In this document: piece by piece, positions 53,194 through 62,365 of the stretch | Layout of the letters: each line of letters opens with the position of its first letter | How positions within the stretch are numbered: the first letter of the stretch is position 1 | Origin: an uncultured Paracoccaceae bacterium | GTDB taxonomy: Bacteria > Pseudomonadota > Alphaproteobacteria > Rhodobacterales > Rhodobacteraceae | NCBI GenBank assembly: GCA_947503965.1 | Contig: CANNFU010000001.1 | Coordinates: 806,001 to 870,000, forward strand | Length of the DNA stretch: 64,000 nucleotides | Reading direction: 5' to 3' | The notes under the pieces: generated by a model | The model's database searches: none | What the model was told of the DNA's origin: nothing | The model's input: the letters and a program-made list of their open reading frames with translations, nothing else | Position numbers and translations under genes: made by a program

Positions 53194-55458
53194 TTACTCC
53201 TCTACACCATCGTAGTTCAGTGCTGCGACCCACATGCCGCCCCCACGTTCAACTACAAACGTAAACTGGTCCGTCCCGTTGTTCAGCTCACGATCAAAGA
53301 CGGATTGCAGGCTGTCCCGCTCGGTGATTGGCTCAGCGGTCTGGATGTATGACTTCACAATATCACCAACCTGTAAACCTCCGGTCACGCTTGCCAGGCT
53401 TTCTGGCAGGTCCGCCACTGACGTGCGCCACTCTCCGCCCGCAAAGACGGTCTGGAACGCGACACCGTTCAACAGTTCCAGCTTCTGAACAACAGGCAGA
53501 ACCCAGTTCTGAGAGACCTGCTCACCAGATGCGGGGTTCAGCGTCCCGAATGTGACGGGAAGCGTTCCTGCCAGGTCTTCGGATGCGACAGTCTGGTTCA
53601 AGACAGTCGGAATGTCCGAAATCGCATCAATTGGTGTGTCATTGACCGATGTGATCACCAGACCTGGCTGCACCCAAACCGGCGACACGGCCCCGGCTTC
53701 GGCGATGATGTTGGACTGTGGGCCCGCTGCCGTGAACGGCAACTGCACGGTCCAGCTTGCGATCAAACTCTCTGGCTCTTGAACCAGTTCATTGCCAGGT
53801 GTGATGGCCGCGATATCCACTTCAGGGCCGGTTCCCACAGCTTCAACTGTGTCAGGTGTCGTGGGCAGGGCAACTTGCGCTGTATCGCCATCAGCAACGG
53901 GACGATTGCCCGATTGATCAGGGAACGCGCCGCTTGCTGCTGGTTCCGTTGTCACCGGACGTGGCGTTTCCAAAGGTTCCGGCAGCGGCTCTGGTTCTGG
54001 CAGTGCCGCGATTTCCACACTTTCAGGGCGCTCGCTTGGGCGCACTGTCGGTGCAGGTTCATCAACGATGACAGGGCCTTCAATGACAAGCGGTGCAGCG
54101 TTTTGGCTGATGACTGGTGCGGGATCTTCGACCACAACAGGCGCAGGCGCTTCGACAACAACTGGTGCGGGCTCTTCGACCACAACAGGAGCTGGCGGCT
54201 GTTCAACAATCTCGCGAACCAGTGCGTCTACAACAGGCTCTTCAGCAACAGGCTCCTCCGCGACAGGTGCCGCTTCTTCCACCACAGGTGCAGGTTCTTC
54301 GACCGGCGTCGGCGTCGGCGCAGCTGCACTTGCCACAACCTGCGTTGTCGGAGCATCGTCGCCACCGGACATTGTCAGAACACCAACACCAACCAGCAGA
54401 GCCACGGCAGCGGCAGAGCCAAGCAACAGCGGCATCTTCGACTTTTTCTCGACAGCGGCTGCGGGTGTGTCTTCTTCCGCCTTCGCGGTTGTCATGGCGG
54501 CGGCAACGTTCAACGCAGTTACGTTGCCCGAACTGCCTTCCATCATGTCAATCCACGCTTTTGCAGACTGAAGACGATCCTTGGGCAGCACGGCCAATGC
54601 CTTGTCGATGGCCGCCAGGAAGTTGTCATCGTAATCAGGGAAACGCCCGGCCAATGGCTCGTATGGGTCGGCATCGCCTGACGCAATCGCAGCCAGTCGG
54701 GCCTGAGAGTTCGGCGGCACATCCTTGTTGATCAGATGATAGAACGACGCGGCAAGCGCATAAAGGTCACTGCTGGGGCTTTGCTCGGACCCGGCAATGT
54801 AGAATTCCTGCGGGGAATAGCCGTCCTTAACCACACGCAGCGCCGACAGAACGCGGCTTTGCTTGGTGGCTTCTTCGCGGGCGGCACCAAAGTCGATCAG
54901 CACAGGGTGCAGATCCTGATTGATCAAGATGTTATCGGGCGAAATATCACGGTGCAGGATGCCCTGATCGTGGATAAAGCCGACAGCACCCAGAACTTCC
55001 TTGAGGATGATCTTGATCTGGGGTGGGGTCAGCGTGTGATTGGGATCCTCGATCGTATCCAGCAGATCACGACCTTCGACAAAATCCAGCGCCATATAGG
55101 CCGTGTCGTTGTCTTCGAAGACCTGATGCACACCCACAATGTTCGGGTGGTCCAGCTTGGCCAGACTGCGGGCCTCTTGGACGAACAGCCGGACAATCGA
55201 CTTAAGCTCGTTCTGGTGCGCACGCGAACGGGCTTGCACCACATAACGGCTGCGGCGGCAGAACGCGCCGGGGAAACACTCTTTAATCACGATTTTGCGG
55301 TCAAGGCTGTCTTTGGCAAGATAAGTAATGCCAAAACCGCCAGCGTTCAGGAAGCTCTCGATCGTGTACTGACCGTGCATCAACTTGGTGCCCGGCTTCA
55401 GCTCATCGACAAAGCTGTCCTTGTCGTCCGCGTTCTCTTGTACTTGCGCCTTCGCCAT
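53194..55458 (-). CDS. Membrane serine/threonine protein kinase with proline-rich outer region
   Basis: This 754-aa protein has a eukaryotic-like kinase domain (about 31-310) with the Gly-rich loop LNAGGFGIT, catalytic Lys59 (VIKEC), HRDISPDN (169-176) and DFGAAR (189-194). A single membrane helix (about 343-363) follows. The outer part has a Pro/Val/Glu repeat region (about 380-505, with the unit APVVVE repeated) and a C-terminal part (about 565-750) with PDZ-like blocks such as LVITSVNDTPIDAISDIPTVL and GLQVGDIVKSYIQTAEPI. The outer region is probably a periplasmic sensor or spacer reaching the envelope. It opens the eight-gene operon. Confidence 0.92.
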   Translation of the reverse strand: MAKAQVQENADDKDSFVDELKPGTKLMHGQYTIESFLNAGGFGITYLAKDSLDRKIVIKECFPGAFCRRSRYVVQARSRAHQNELKSIVRLFVQEARSLAKLDHPNIVGVHQVFEDNDTAYMALDFVEGRDLLDTIEDPNHTLTPPQIKIILKEVLGAVGFIHDQGILHRDISPDNILINQDLHPVLIDFGAAREEATKQSRVLSALRVVKDGYSPQEFYIAGSEQSPSSDLYALAASFYHLINKDVPPNSQARLAAIASGDADPYEPLAGRFPDYDDNFLAAIDKALAVLPKDRLQSAKAWIDMMEGSSGNVTALNVAAAMTTAKAEEDTPAAAVEKKSKMPLLLGSAAAVALLVGVGVLTMSGGDDAPTTQVVASAAAPTPTPVEEPAPVVEEAAPVAEEPVAEEPVVDALVREIVEQPPAPVVVEEPAPVVVEAPAPVVVEDPAPVISQNAAPLVIEGPVIVDEPAPTVRPSERPESVEIAALPEPEPLPEPLETPRPVTTEPAASGAFPDQSGNRPVADGDTAQVALPTTPDTVEAVGTGPEVDIAAITPGNELVQEPESLIASWTVQLPFTAAGPQSNIIAEAGAVSPVWVQPGLVITSVNDTPIDAISDIPTVLNQTVASEDLAGTLPVTFGTLNPASGEQVSQNWVLPVVQKLELLNGVAFQTVFAGGEWRTSVADLPESLASVTGGLQVGDIVKSYIQTAEPITERDSLQSVFDRELNNGTDQFTFVVERGGGMWVAALNYDGVEE

Positions 55459-55940
55459 CTTTACATCCAGCTTTCAACATCTGCGGCAACGTGAGAAAAC
55501 CCCACTCGCCCTTCATTGTTTAGTCTCATTCAAATTAGGCCAAAAAGTGACGCTAACTTGTTGTTTCATGGTTCTTAATCCCGGATTTTGCCCGGCATTA
55601 TCGTCGCTTTGTGAAACAGTATCCGGCAAAAATCCGCCGATAAACACTTATTTTCACTGGCCACGTATACTTTTACGCAGAATCTACACTGCACCCCTGC
55701 AGCGTGACTTTATTCACACTAACTTTGTGAACAAGTTGTCAGTTCTTTCAGCGACTGCGGTGAGTTTAATCATTTATTAAGCAGATTTGGCACCGATTCT
55801 TTGTCGTTTTGGTAAACGCTTCCATGCGTCTCTCTTTCGGTTGCCATATATAACGGTCCCGCGCGCGCATGAAACCCCGCTTGTGACAAGTGACGCAACG
55901 GTGCAGCATCACGGCAACGACGGTGGGGAAGGAAAGCGTC
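55459..55940. promoter_or_regulatory. Divergent AT-rich promoter region of kinase operon and gap
   Basis: This 482-bp region between divergent starts has AT-rich stretches (55515-55600 and 55720-55800). It should carry the promoters of the kinase operon (minus) and the GAPDH-family gene (plus). No open frame has a coding look and no operator palindrome stands out. A GGAAGGA site precedes the plus-strand gene. Confidence 0.45.
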
Positions 55941-56918
55941 ATGCGCAACGTGTTCATCAACGGCTTTGGCCGGATCGGGCGGACAACCTTGCGCGCCTGG
56001 GCTGGCGGCGCATGGCCAGAGATTCGGATTGTCGGGATCAACGATATCGCGGCACCTGATCTTTGCGCGCATCTGTTCACCTATGACAGCGTCTTTGGCC
56101 CTTTTCCCGGCACGGCCGATCTGGAAGGTGACGCGCTTGTGATCAACGGGCGCACAATTCCACTGCATCAGACGACCGATCTCAGCACGCTTGACCTGTC
56201 GCATGTCGATATCGTCTTTGAATGCACCGGTCGGGCAGGCGACCGCGCCTTTGCAGAGCGGGGGCTAAAAGCCGGGGCCACACGTATCCTGATCTCCGGG
56301 CCGTCCGAAACAGCCGATCTGACTATGGTGTTGGGGGCCAATGATCATCTGCTTGCCGATCAACCTGTCGTGTCCAACGCATCGTGCACGACAAATGCGC
56401 TGGCGCCGCTGGTCAGGCTGATCGATGACACTTGGGGGCTGCAAACTGGCTGGATGACGACAATCCACTGCTACACTGGCAGTCAGCCCAGCATCGATGC
56501 CCCACGCGGCGACATGATGCGCAGCCGGGCTGCGGCGCTTTCCATGGTGCCGACGACCACATCAGCGCAGCAATTGCTGAATCAGGTCCTGCCCGATATC
56601 GCGGGCCGGATCGAGGCGGCAGCGGTGCGCGTGCCCGTCGCCTCTGTCTCGGCGGTTGATCTGACAGTGACGCTGGACAATCAGGTTGGGCTGGACGAGG
56701 TCCATGCGGTGCTGAAGCGACAATCAGGGGTCATCGGCTGGACCGACAAACCGCTCGTCTCGACCGATCTGCGGGCACGGTCCGAAAGTCTGATCGTCTC
56801 GCTTCCTGAAACGCGCGTCACGGCTGGCGGGTTGGTCCGCATCTTTGGCTGGTACGATAACGAATGGGGGTTTTCCTGCCGGATGCTGGATGTTGCAGGA
56901 ATGATGGATCAATCCTAA
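55941..56918 (+). CDS. Glyceraldehyde-3-phosphate dehydrogenase family protein
   Basis: This 325-aa NAD-dependent enzyme has Rossmann motif INGFGRIGRTTLRAW, catalytic Cys149 in SNASCTTNALAP, VPVASVSAVDLTV and the C-terminal GWYDNEWGFSCRMLD. It is slightly shorter than Gap proper and diverges at several points (HCYTGSQPSIDAP instead of HAYTNDQ-type), so erythrose-4-phosphate dehydrogenase or a second Gap isozyme are options. The ATG at 55941 is chosen for GGAAGGA and the family start. It converges with the efflux gene, overlapping by 4 bp. Confidence 0.87.
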   Translation: MRNVFINGFGRIGRTTLRAWAGGAWPEIRIVGINDIAAPDLCAHLFTYDSVFGPFPGTADLEGDALVINGRTIPLHQTTDLSTLDLSHVDIVFECTGRAGDRAFAERGLKAGATRILISGPSETADLTMVLGANDHLLADQPVVSNASCTTNALAPLVRLIDDTWGLQTGWMTTIHCYTGSQPSIDAPRGDMMRSRAAALSMVPTTTSAQQLLNQVLPDIAGRIEAAAVRVPVASVSAVDLTVTLDNQVGLDEVHAVLKRQSGVIGWTDKPLVSTDLRARSESLIVSLPETRVTAGGLVRIFGWYDNEWGFSCRMLDVAGMMDQS

Positions 56919-58126
56919 CGCCCACCGCCTGTCGGACGGTTGATCCGCAGGATCAGCGGAATGATCGCGATAATCAGGACGGCACCCATCAAATACGGCG
57001 CACCGGGCAAATAGAGTCCCTCATCATTCACGAACCGCTCAAAAACACCTGTCAGGGCAAGCGGCGCAACAACAGCCGCCACCGATGACAGGGATGCGAT
57101 CACTCCCTGCACCAGACCTTGCTGATCTTCGCCCACGCGATTGGCGGCAAAAGCCGTCATCAAGGGCGGGGCCATATCCGACAATGCCGCAATCGGCAAA
57201 AACACCACCACCGCCCACACCGCACTGGTCCCACCAAAACCAACCATGGCGATCACGGCGGCGATTGTCGCTATCCTGAGCGTCTTGAAATCACCCAGCC
57301 GTTTGGTCAACTGCGGCAGCACACCCGCCTGAACCACCGCGATCAGAATACCATAGCCCGACAGCGTCAGACCAATGGTGAAACCGTCCCAGCCAAAGAC
57401 CTCACGCCCCCAAAACGCCCAAAGCGTCGGATAGACCATATTGGCGAACTCAAAGACAAAGATGCAGATCAACGGAATGGCGAGGCCGGGGATCACGAAG
57501 GCCCGGATGATCGTGCCAAACGGGTTCAGATCGCGCCGCCCGAAAGGGCGCCGGTTTTCCGGCTTCAGCGATTCCGGCAATACAAAAAGCCCAAACGCCA
57601 CGTTCAATGCCGACAGGCCCGCCGCGATCCAGAACGGTGCGGTGACATGCCAGCCCGACGCCATCCCGCCCATCGCAGGCCCCAGCACAAAGCCGATCCC
57701 GAACGCGGCACCGATCATGCCAAAGGCCGCCCCGCGCTCTTCCGGCTTGGCGATGTCGGCAATATAGGCAGTCGCGGTGATATAGGTGGCCCCCGCCATC
57801 CCTGCCACGACCCGGCCCACCAGCAGCACCCAATAGGTCTGCGCCATCGCCATGATCATATAATCAATGGTCAGCGTGAGAAGCGCCGCGATCAAGACAG
57901 GTTTGCGCCCATAGGCATCCGACAGGCTGCCCACAATCGGCCCGAACAGAAACATCGCTGCCGCATAGGCCGACATCATGATGCCACCCCAGAACGCGCC
58001 CTCGGCCGTGCTCGAAGCACCCACGCGATCCATCAGGTCCGGCATGATCGGAAACACGATCCCGATCCCGATGGCGTCGATCATCAGGGTGGCAAGGATG
58101 AACAGAAAAGGACCGTTGAGTTTCAT
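56915..58126 (-). CDS. TetA-like MFS efflux transporter
   Basis: This 403-aa inner-membrane protein has about twelve membrane helices and the major-facilitator loop 2-3 motif GSLSDAYGRKPVLI. The antiporter motif lies in GMIGAAFGIGFVLGPAMGG. Overall layout and the start FILATLMIDAIGIGIVFPIMPDL match the tetracycline/multidrug H+ antiporter group (TCR/Tet). The start at 58126 is the family start. Specificity is unknown and it need not confer drug resistance. No regulator is adjacent. Confidence 0.88.
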   Translation of the reverse strand: MKLNGPFLFILATLMIDAIGIGIVFPIMPDLMDRVGASSTAEGAFWGGIMMSAYAAAMFLFGPIVGSLSDAYGRKPVLIAALLTLTIDYMIMAMAQTYWVLLVGRVVAGMAGATYITATAYIADIAKPEERGAAFGMIGAAFGIGFVLGPAMGGMASGWHVTAPFWIAAGLSALNVAFGLFVLPESLKPENRRPFGRRDLNPFGTIIRAFVIPGLAIPLICIFVFEFANMVYPTLWAFWGREVFGWDGFTIGLTLSGYGILIAVVQAGVLPQLTKRLGDFKTLRIATIAAVIAMVGFGGTSAVWAVVVFLPIAALSDMAPPLMTAFAANRVGEDQQGLVQGVIASLSSVAAVVAPLALTGVFERFVNDEGLYLPGAPYLMGAVLIIAIIPLILRINRPTGGGR

Positions 58127-58197
58127 GGCGCCACACGACACGCGAAACGGATGTCATACAAGCCCGAAAGCCCGGTCTCCCGACAGTTGCTGACGTG

Positions 58198-59040
58198 TTA
58201 GCCGTCGCCCCCCAGATCATCCCATATCGCGCGCACCCACCGCATGATCACCTGCGCCTCTTTCCACCGGTTCGACATCTCGCGGCCTTTCGCATCGGTC
58301 ATGGCATATTCCGGCGGACCAAGCTCGCAGACAAAGATGCAGTCGCCCGATGGGTTGCGTGCCCGCCAATCGGCCAGCCCCTCGCGCCACCAGCCCTTGA
58401 ACAAGTCCACCCATTTCTGATGCTGCGGGAAGTCCAACTGCAACTGAATCTGCTGACGGGATGCCACGCGCCCCTGAAAGCTGTCGGATCGCTGCAATAT
58501 CCGGCTGATCAGCCCCTTGTCGTGGTCGGACAAGGGAAACCAGAACTCCCGATCCACCACGTAATGCGACAAGTCGGCACACATCCGCATCTGCGGAATG
58601 CGATCCAGCAATTGCAGGGTCGTATAAAGATCGTTGGTGATGCAGTTGCGATGCGTCTCGAACTGGACGGGCACACCGATCCTGTCTGCCATCGCGATCC
58701 AGGTTTCGATCACCGGCACCATGTCATCCAGCGCTATCGGCATCACCTGTCCGATCACATCGACAAACGGCGCGCCGAAATCGGCAGCCATATGCAGCGT
58801 GTCTTCAAGGCTATCGATTGTCTTGGGAAAGGCCACGATCAACGGCGTCAGCCCCTGCGCGTCCATATGCGGACGCGCCGCATGGGCCACCGCCACATCC
58901 GATGCACCCAGATCAATGGCCATCCCGTCAAACCCGGCCCCGGCGACCATTGCGCAGACCTGATCCAGCGGCAGCTTCACCCCCGTCTGGTCATGCGGCT
59001 GCATCGCCCAAAGCGAGGTATAGACCTGTAATCGCCGCAT
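58198..59040 (-). CDS. Sugar phosphate isomerase/epimerase (TIM barrel)
   Basis: This 280-aa protein of the xylose-isomerase-like AP_endonuc_2 superfamily begins with RLQVYTSLWAM and has metal-ligand-type residues in VQFETHRN, CADLSHYVV and FVCELGPP. It is likely to isomerise or epimerise a sugar or a related hydroxyacid. No sugar transporter or kinase is adjacent, so the substrate cannot be inferred. It stands between the efflux gene and a DUF998 gene on the same strand. Confidence 0.8.
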   Translation of the reverse strand: MRRLQVYTSLWAMQPHDQTGVKLPLDQVCAMVAGAGFDGMAIDLGASDVAVAHAARPHMDAQGLTPLIVAFPKTIDSLEDTLHMAADFGAPFVDVIGQVMPIALDDMVPVIETWIAMADRIGVPVQFETHRNCITNDLYTTLQLLDRIPQMRMCADLSHYVVDREFWFPLSDHDKGLISRILQRSDSFQGRVASRQQIQLQLDFPQHQKWVDLFKGWWREGLADWRARNPSGDCIFVCELGPPEYAMTDAKGREMSNRWKEAQVIMRWVRAIWDDLGGDG

Positions 59041-59102
59041 GCGCTGCCCCCAATTGTGCCACAGGCACTGTCACGCAGGGCCGCAAGGCACGCAATGCAA
59101 AA

Positions 59103-59756
59103 CTAATTCACCTCTGATCTCGCCTGCAAAGCCCGGCGGGTCATCCAGTTGGAAAACGGAACGGTCCACAACAACGTGGCAGCGATGGCCAGCTTCTCCA
59201 GCCCGCCATCAATCCAGTCGGGGGCAAGCTTAAAGGCGGTGGCAAAAACCGCCCATAACACCGCTGAGACCAGAAACAGACGGGCCGTCGACGGGGCCGT
59301 GTCGCGAAAGGAATACCACATCAGAATCGGCCCGATCAGGTAAAGCGGTCCAAGCAGGAATGTCAGCCGCGTATGTACGCTCATCCCATCGGTTTCAGCG
59401 GTGCGACCAAAGGCATCCCACAAGCCAATCGCGACAATCACCAAGGCCAATAAGGCAAAACACAGTATACTGGCGGTCCAGCGTTTCGTGCCCGCATGGA
59501 TATGTGCCGCACCAATCGACAACGCCAACAAGGATGCGGAATTAATGAAAAATCCGCTATCCATGATCCAGCGGTGCGGTCCGCGCCCCAGATCGCTGAC
59601 GGTATCGGCAAGGAAATCATGCTCGGCCACAAGGCTGGCCCAGATCAGCGCGCCGGTCGGGGCAACGCTGCCGATCAGGCCCAAAATCCCGCAAAAGGCC
59701 AACAGCAAGGGCTCGATTCTGGGGGCGGACAGGGCGTCGTCGGTTGAAGCAGGCAT
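59103..59756 (-). CDS. DUF998 family membrane protein
   Basis: This 217-aa inner-membrane protein has about six hydrophobic helices. It shows the DUF998 pattern: an early HDFLADTVSDLGRGPHRWIMDSGFFINSASLL block and later RLTFLLGPLYLIGPILM. It is likely involved in membrane lipid or envelope functions, but the family has no proven role. It lies 60 bp from the desaturase gene and in the same direction. Confidence 0.78.
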   Translation of the reverse strand: MPASTDDALSAPRIEPLLLAFCGILGLIGSVAPTGALIWASLVAEHDFLADTVSDLGRGPHRWIMDSGFFINSASLLALSIGAAHIHAGTKRWTASILCFALLALVIVAIGLWDAFGRTAETDGMSVHTRLTFLLGPLYLIGPILMWYSFRDTAPSTARLFLVSAVLWAVFATAFKLAPDWIDGGLEKLAIAATLLWTVPFSNWMTRRALQARSEVN

Positions 59757-59816
59757 AGATCAATCCATCGTGGCAATGCCAGTCATCAACGGCATGTGGG
59801 CCGAATGGTTCCCTGA

Positions 59817-60806
59817 CTACTCCGCCGGGATCCGGCTGACCCGACCACCGGCGCGGGGAATGACCCAGACCTCATCCATCGGATACTGGCTTTCATCCTT
59901 GGCCATCAGTTTACGGATCACCTCGATCTGGAACTCGATCCAGCCCATGCGATGCACCGCGCCCGCCTTCCTCTCGATCCGGTCATTCAGATCGCGCAGT
60001 TTCCAGAACGGCACGGCGGGAAAGGTATGATGGGCGGTATGGTATGGCATCTGCCAGCACAGCCAGCGCTGCAGGGCATTGGCGCGGGTGGAGCGGGTGT
60101 TTTCCATGATGTCGTCTTCATGGGATAACCCCAGATGCTCAATCGTGTTCTGCAACTGATGGATCGGTTTGGTCAGCACCATGGGGATCAGCCAGAACGT
60201 CAGTGCCGCCCATGACCCCAGCCAGACAGAAATCAGCGCGATCACCGCATAACCCGCCAGATGTAACCGGCTTTCGCGGATCACCTTGGCCTCTTCCTCG
60301 GCGCGGATGTAGGGCTCAATGATGATGCCCCTAGCGCGGCGGATGATCCCCACAACGCGGTTACGCCAATAGGTAACTCCGCTCAGCCACATCAAGTATG
60401 TGGTCAGCGTATAAGGCTCGCGAACCAACTCACCATCGCGTTCCCAATCCTGCGTATACTGGTGATGGGCGAAATGCATGATTTGGTCGAAATCGCGGGG
60501 AAAAAGCTGGATGAACCCGATGATCCGGCCGAAGACCTCGTTCAGCTTGCGGGTCTTGAACACGGTGGCATGGGACAACTCATGCTGGGCGGCATAAAGG
60601 AAATTCAGCAACACGCCCAAGACCAGCCCGGTCAGCCAGACCCATGCGGTGCCCATCACCTGGGCATGCAGCACACCAACCAAGATAATCGCGCCCACAT
60701 GGCTGGCCATCTGCATTCCACCCCACAGGTCGGATCGTTCGGTCAAACTGCGCAACTCCGCTGGCGTCAGCAGCTTGCGACGGGAAAAGCTCGCTTCCAT
60801 GTTCAT
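59817..60806 (-). CDS. Fatty acid desaturase family protein
   Basis: This 329-aa membrane enzyme has the three histidine boxes of the acyl desaturase/hydroxylase superfamily: HELSH in AAQHELSHATVF, HFAHHQYTQD and HTAHHTFPAVPF. It has two membrane-helix pairs between them. It probably introduces a double bond or hydroxyl into a fatty acid or a related lipid. Either of two ATGs (60806 or 60800) may be the start. It is divergent from the tryptophanase-like gene. Confidence 0.87.
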   Translation of the reverse strand: MNMEASFSRRKLLTPAELRSLTERSDLWGGMQMASHVGAIILVGVLHAQVMGTAWVWLTGLVLGVLLNFLYAAQHELSHATVFKTRKLNEVFGRIIGFIQLFPRDFDQIMHFAHHQYTQDWERDGELVREPYTLTTYLMWLSGVTYWRNRVVGIIRRARGIIIEPYIRAEEEAKVIRESRLHLAGYAVIALISVWLGSWAALTFWLIPMVLTKPIHQLQNTIEHLGLSHEDDIMENTRSTRANALQRWLCWQMPYHTAHHTFPAVPFWKLRDLNDRIERKAGAVHRMGWIEFQIEVIRKLMAKDESQYPMDEVWVIPRAGGRVSRIPAE

Positions 60807-61000
60807 CTCTCCTGTTGACCAACCTTAATGCTGCCGCTGGCACAGACAAAACACTTCTTGACGCAGCCCACGGGCGAAAATACCGTCTGCCCAGATTTTC
60901 GGCGCTGAGCGCGGCACCCCAACGCAAGGGGGCAACCGCGGCGCTCGCCCGGAAATGTTTTCATCAGACATCCGGGCGTTCAACACCGAAGGACAACCAG

Positions 61001-62365
61001 ATGAAAACCATTATCGAACCATTCCGCATCAAATCGGTCGAACCGATCCGGGTCACAACCCGATCCGAACGCGAGGCAAAACTGCAAGCGGCGCACCATA
61101 ACCTATTTAAGCTGCACGCCGATGACGTGCTGATCGACCTGCTGACCGACAGCGGCACCGGTGCCATGAGCGCCGAACAATGGGCCGCCATGATGCGCGG
61201 CGACGAAAGCTATGCAGGATCCCGGTCTTTCGAACGGTTCACAAATGCCGTGCAAAACCTGATGCCTTTCAAACACATCATCCCAACCCATCAAGGCCGC
61301 GCCGCGGAGGCGATCCTGATGTCCATCTTTGCCGGCAAAGGGCACAACATCCCCTCAAACACGCATTTCGACACGACCCGTGGCAATATTGAGGCCAGCG
61401 GCGCCTTCGCCCATGACCTCAACATCGCCGAAGGGCGCGACGGGCAATCCGAACACCCGTTCAAGGGCAACATGGATCTCGCAGCGCTTGAAACCTTCAT
61501 GGCCACTCATGGCGACAGCGTCCCCATCGTCATGATCACCATCACCAATAACGCAGGCGGCGGTCAGCCCGTCAGCCTTGAAAACATCCGGGTCGTCGCC
61601 GACATCGCCCGCGCCCATGGCAGGCCTTTTATCATCGACGGCTGCCGCTTTGCCGAAAACGCGTGGTTCATCAAACAACGCGAGCCAGGGCAGGGTGACC
61701 GCTCCATCCCCGAAATCGTGCGCGATTGCTTTGCGGTGGCGGACGGTATGACGATGAGTGCCAAGAAGGACGCATTCGGCAATATCGGCGGCTGGCTGGC
61801 GCTCAATGATGATGGCTTTGCCGAACAGGCCCGCGTGAAACTGATCCAGACCGAAGGCTTTCCGACCTATGGCGGGCTTGCCGGACGGGACCTCGATGCA
61901 CTGGCCCAGGGGCTGACAGAAATCGTGGACGAAGACTACCTCCGCTACCGCGTTCGCACCAACGAATACATCGTGGAACGGCTGGACGCGATGGGCATCC
62001 CTGTGGTCAAACCGGCAGGCGGCCACGCAGTATTCATCGACGCCAAACGCTGGCTACCCCACATCGACCCGCTGCATTACCCTGCGCATGCGGTCGCGTG
62101 CCGGCTGTATGAAATCGGCGGCATCCGGTCCTGCGAGATCGGCAGCGTGATGTTCGGACGGCAGCCCGACGGGTCCGAGAAACCAGCCGCCATAGAGCTC
62201 GTCCGCCTGGCCTTCCCGCGCCGCACCTACACACAAAGCCATGCCGATTACGTGGTCGAGGCATTTGGCGAACTGCAGTCCGAAATCGATACGCTGAAGG
62301 GATTTCAGATCACCAAGGAGCCCGCGTTGATGCGTCATTTCACCTGCCAATTTGCGTGTTGTTGA
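61001..62365 (+). CDS. Tryptophanase / tyrosine phenol-lyase family protein
   Basis: This 454-aa PLP enzyme of the beta-eliminating lyase family has GAMSAEQWAAMMRGDESYAGSRSFERF at the N-terminal part. The cofactor Lys256 lies in MSAKKDAFGNIGGW, PLP ligands are in HFDTTRGNIE and DGCRFAENAWFI, and the C-terminal block is RLAFPRRTYTQSHADYVVE. It should split tryptophan to indole, pyruvate and ammonia, or tyrosine to phenol. Key discriminating residues cannot be settled by eye. It ends in an odd CQFACC. The ATG at 61001 follows GAAGGA. No tnaC-like leader is evident. Confidence 0.86.
   Translation: MKTIIEPFRIKSVEPIRVTTRSEREAKLQAAHHNLFKLHADDVLIDLLTDSGTGAMSAEQWAAMMRGDESYAGSRSFERFTNAVQNLMPFKHIIPTHQGRAAEAILMSIFAGKGHNIPSNTHFDTTRGNIEASGAFAHDLNIAEGRDGQSEHPFKGNMDLAALETFMATHGDSVPIVMITITNNAGGGQPVSLENIRVVADIARAHGRPFIIDGCRFAENAWFIKQREPGQGDRSIPEIVRDCFAVADGMTMSAKKDAFGNIGGWLALNDDGFAEQARVKLIQTEGFPTYGGLAGRDLDALAQGLTEIVDEDYLRYRVRTNEYIVERLDAMGIPVVKPAGGHAVFIDAKRWLPHIDPLHYPAHAVACRLYEIGGIRSCEIGSVMFGRQPDGSEKPAAIELVRLAFPRRTYTQSHADYVVEAFGELQSEIDTLKGFQITKEPALMRHFTCQFACC

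Noticed and set aside
45449..55458. Type VI secretion regulatory cluster
   Set aside because: The kinase/FHA/PP2C triad fits, but no Tss structural gene (TssB/C, VgrG, Hcp, ClpV) is in the window, and three GTPases do not belong to that system.
57119..58201. 360-codon plus-strand frame opposite the efflux gene
   Set aside because: It is antisense to a clear MFS transporter and gives a low-complexity basic protein (repeated H, R, Q).
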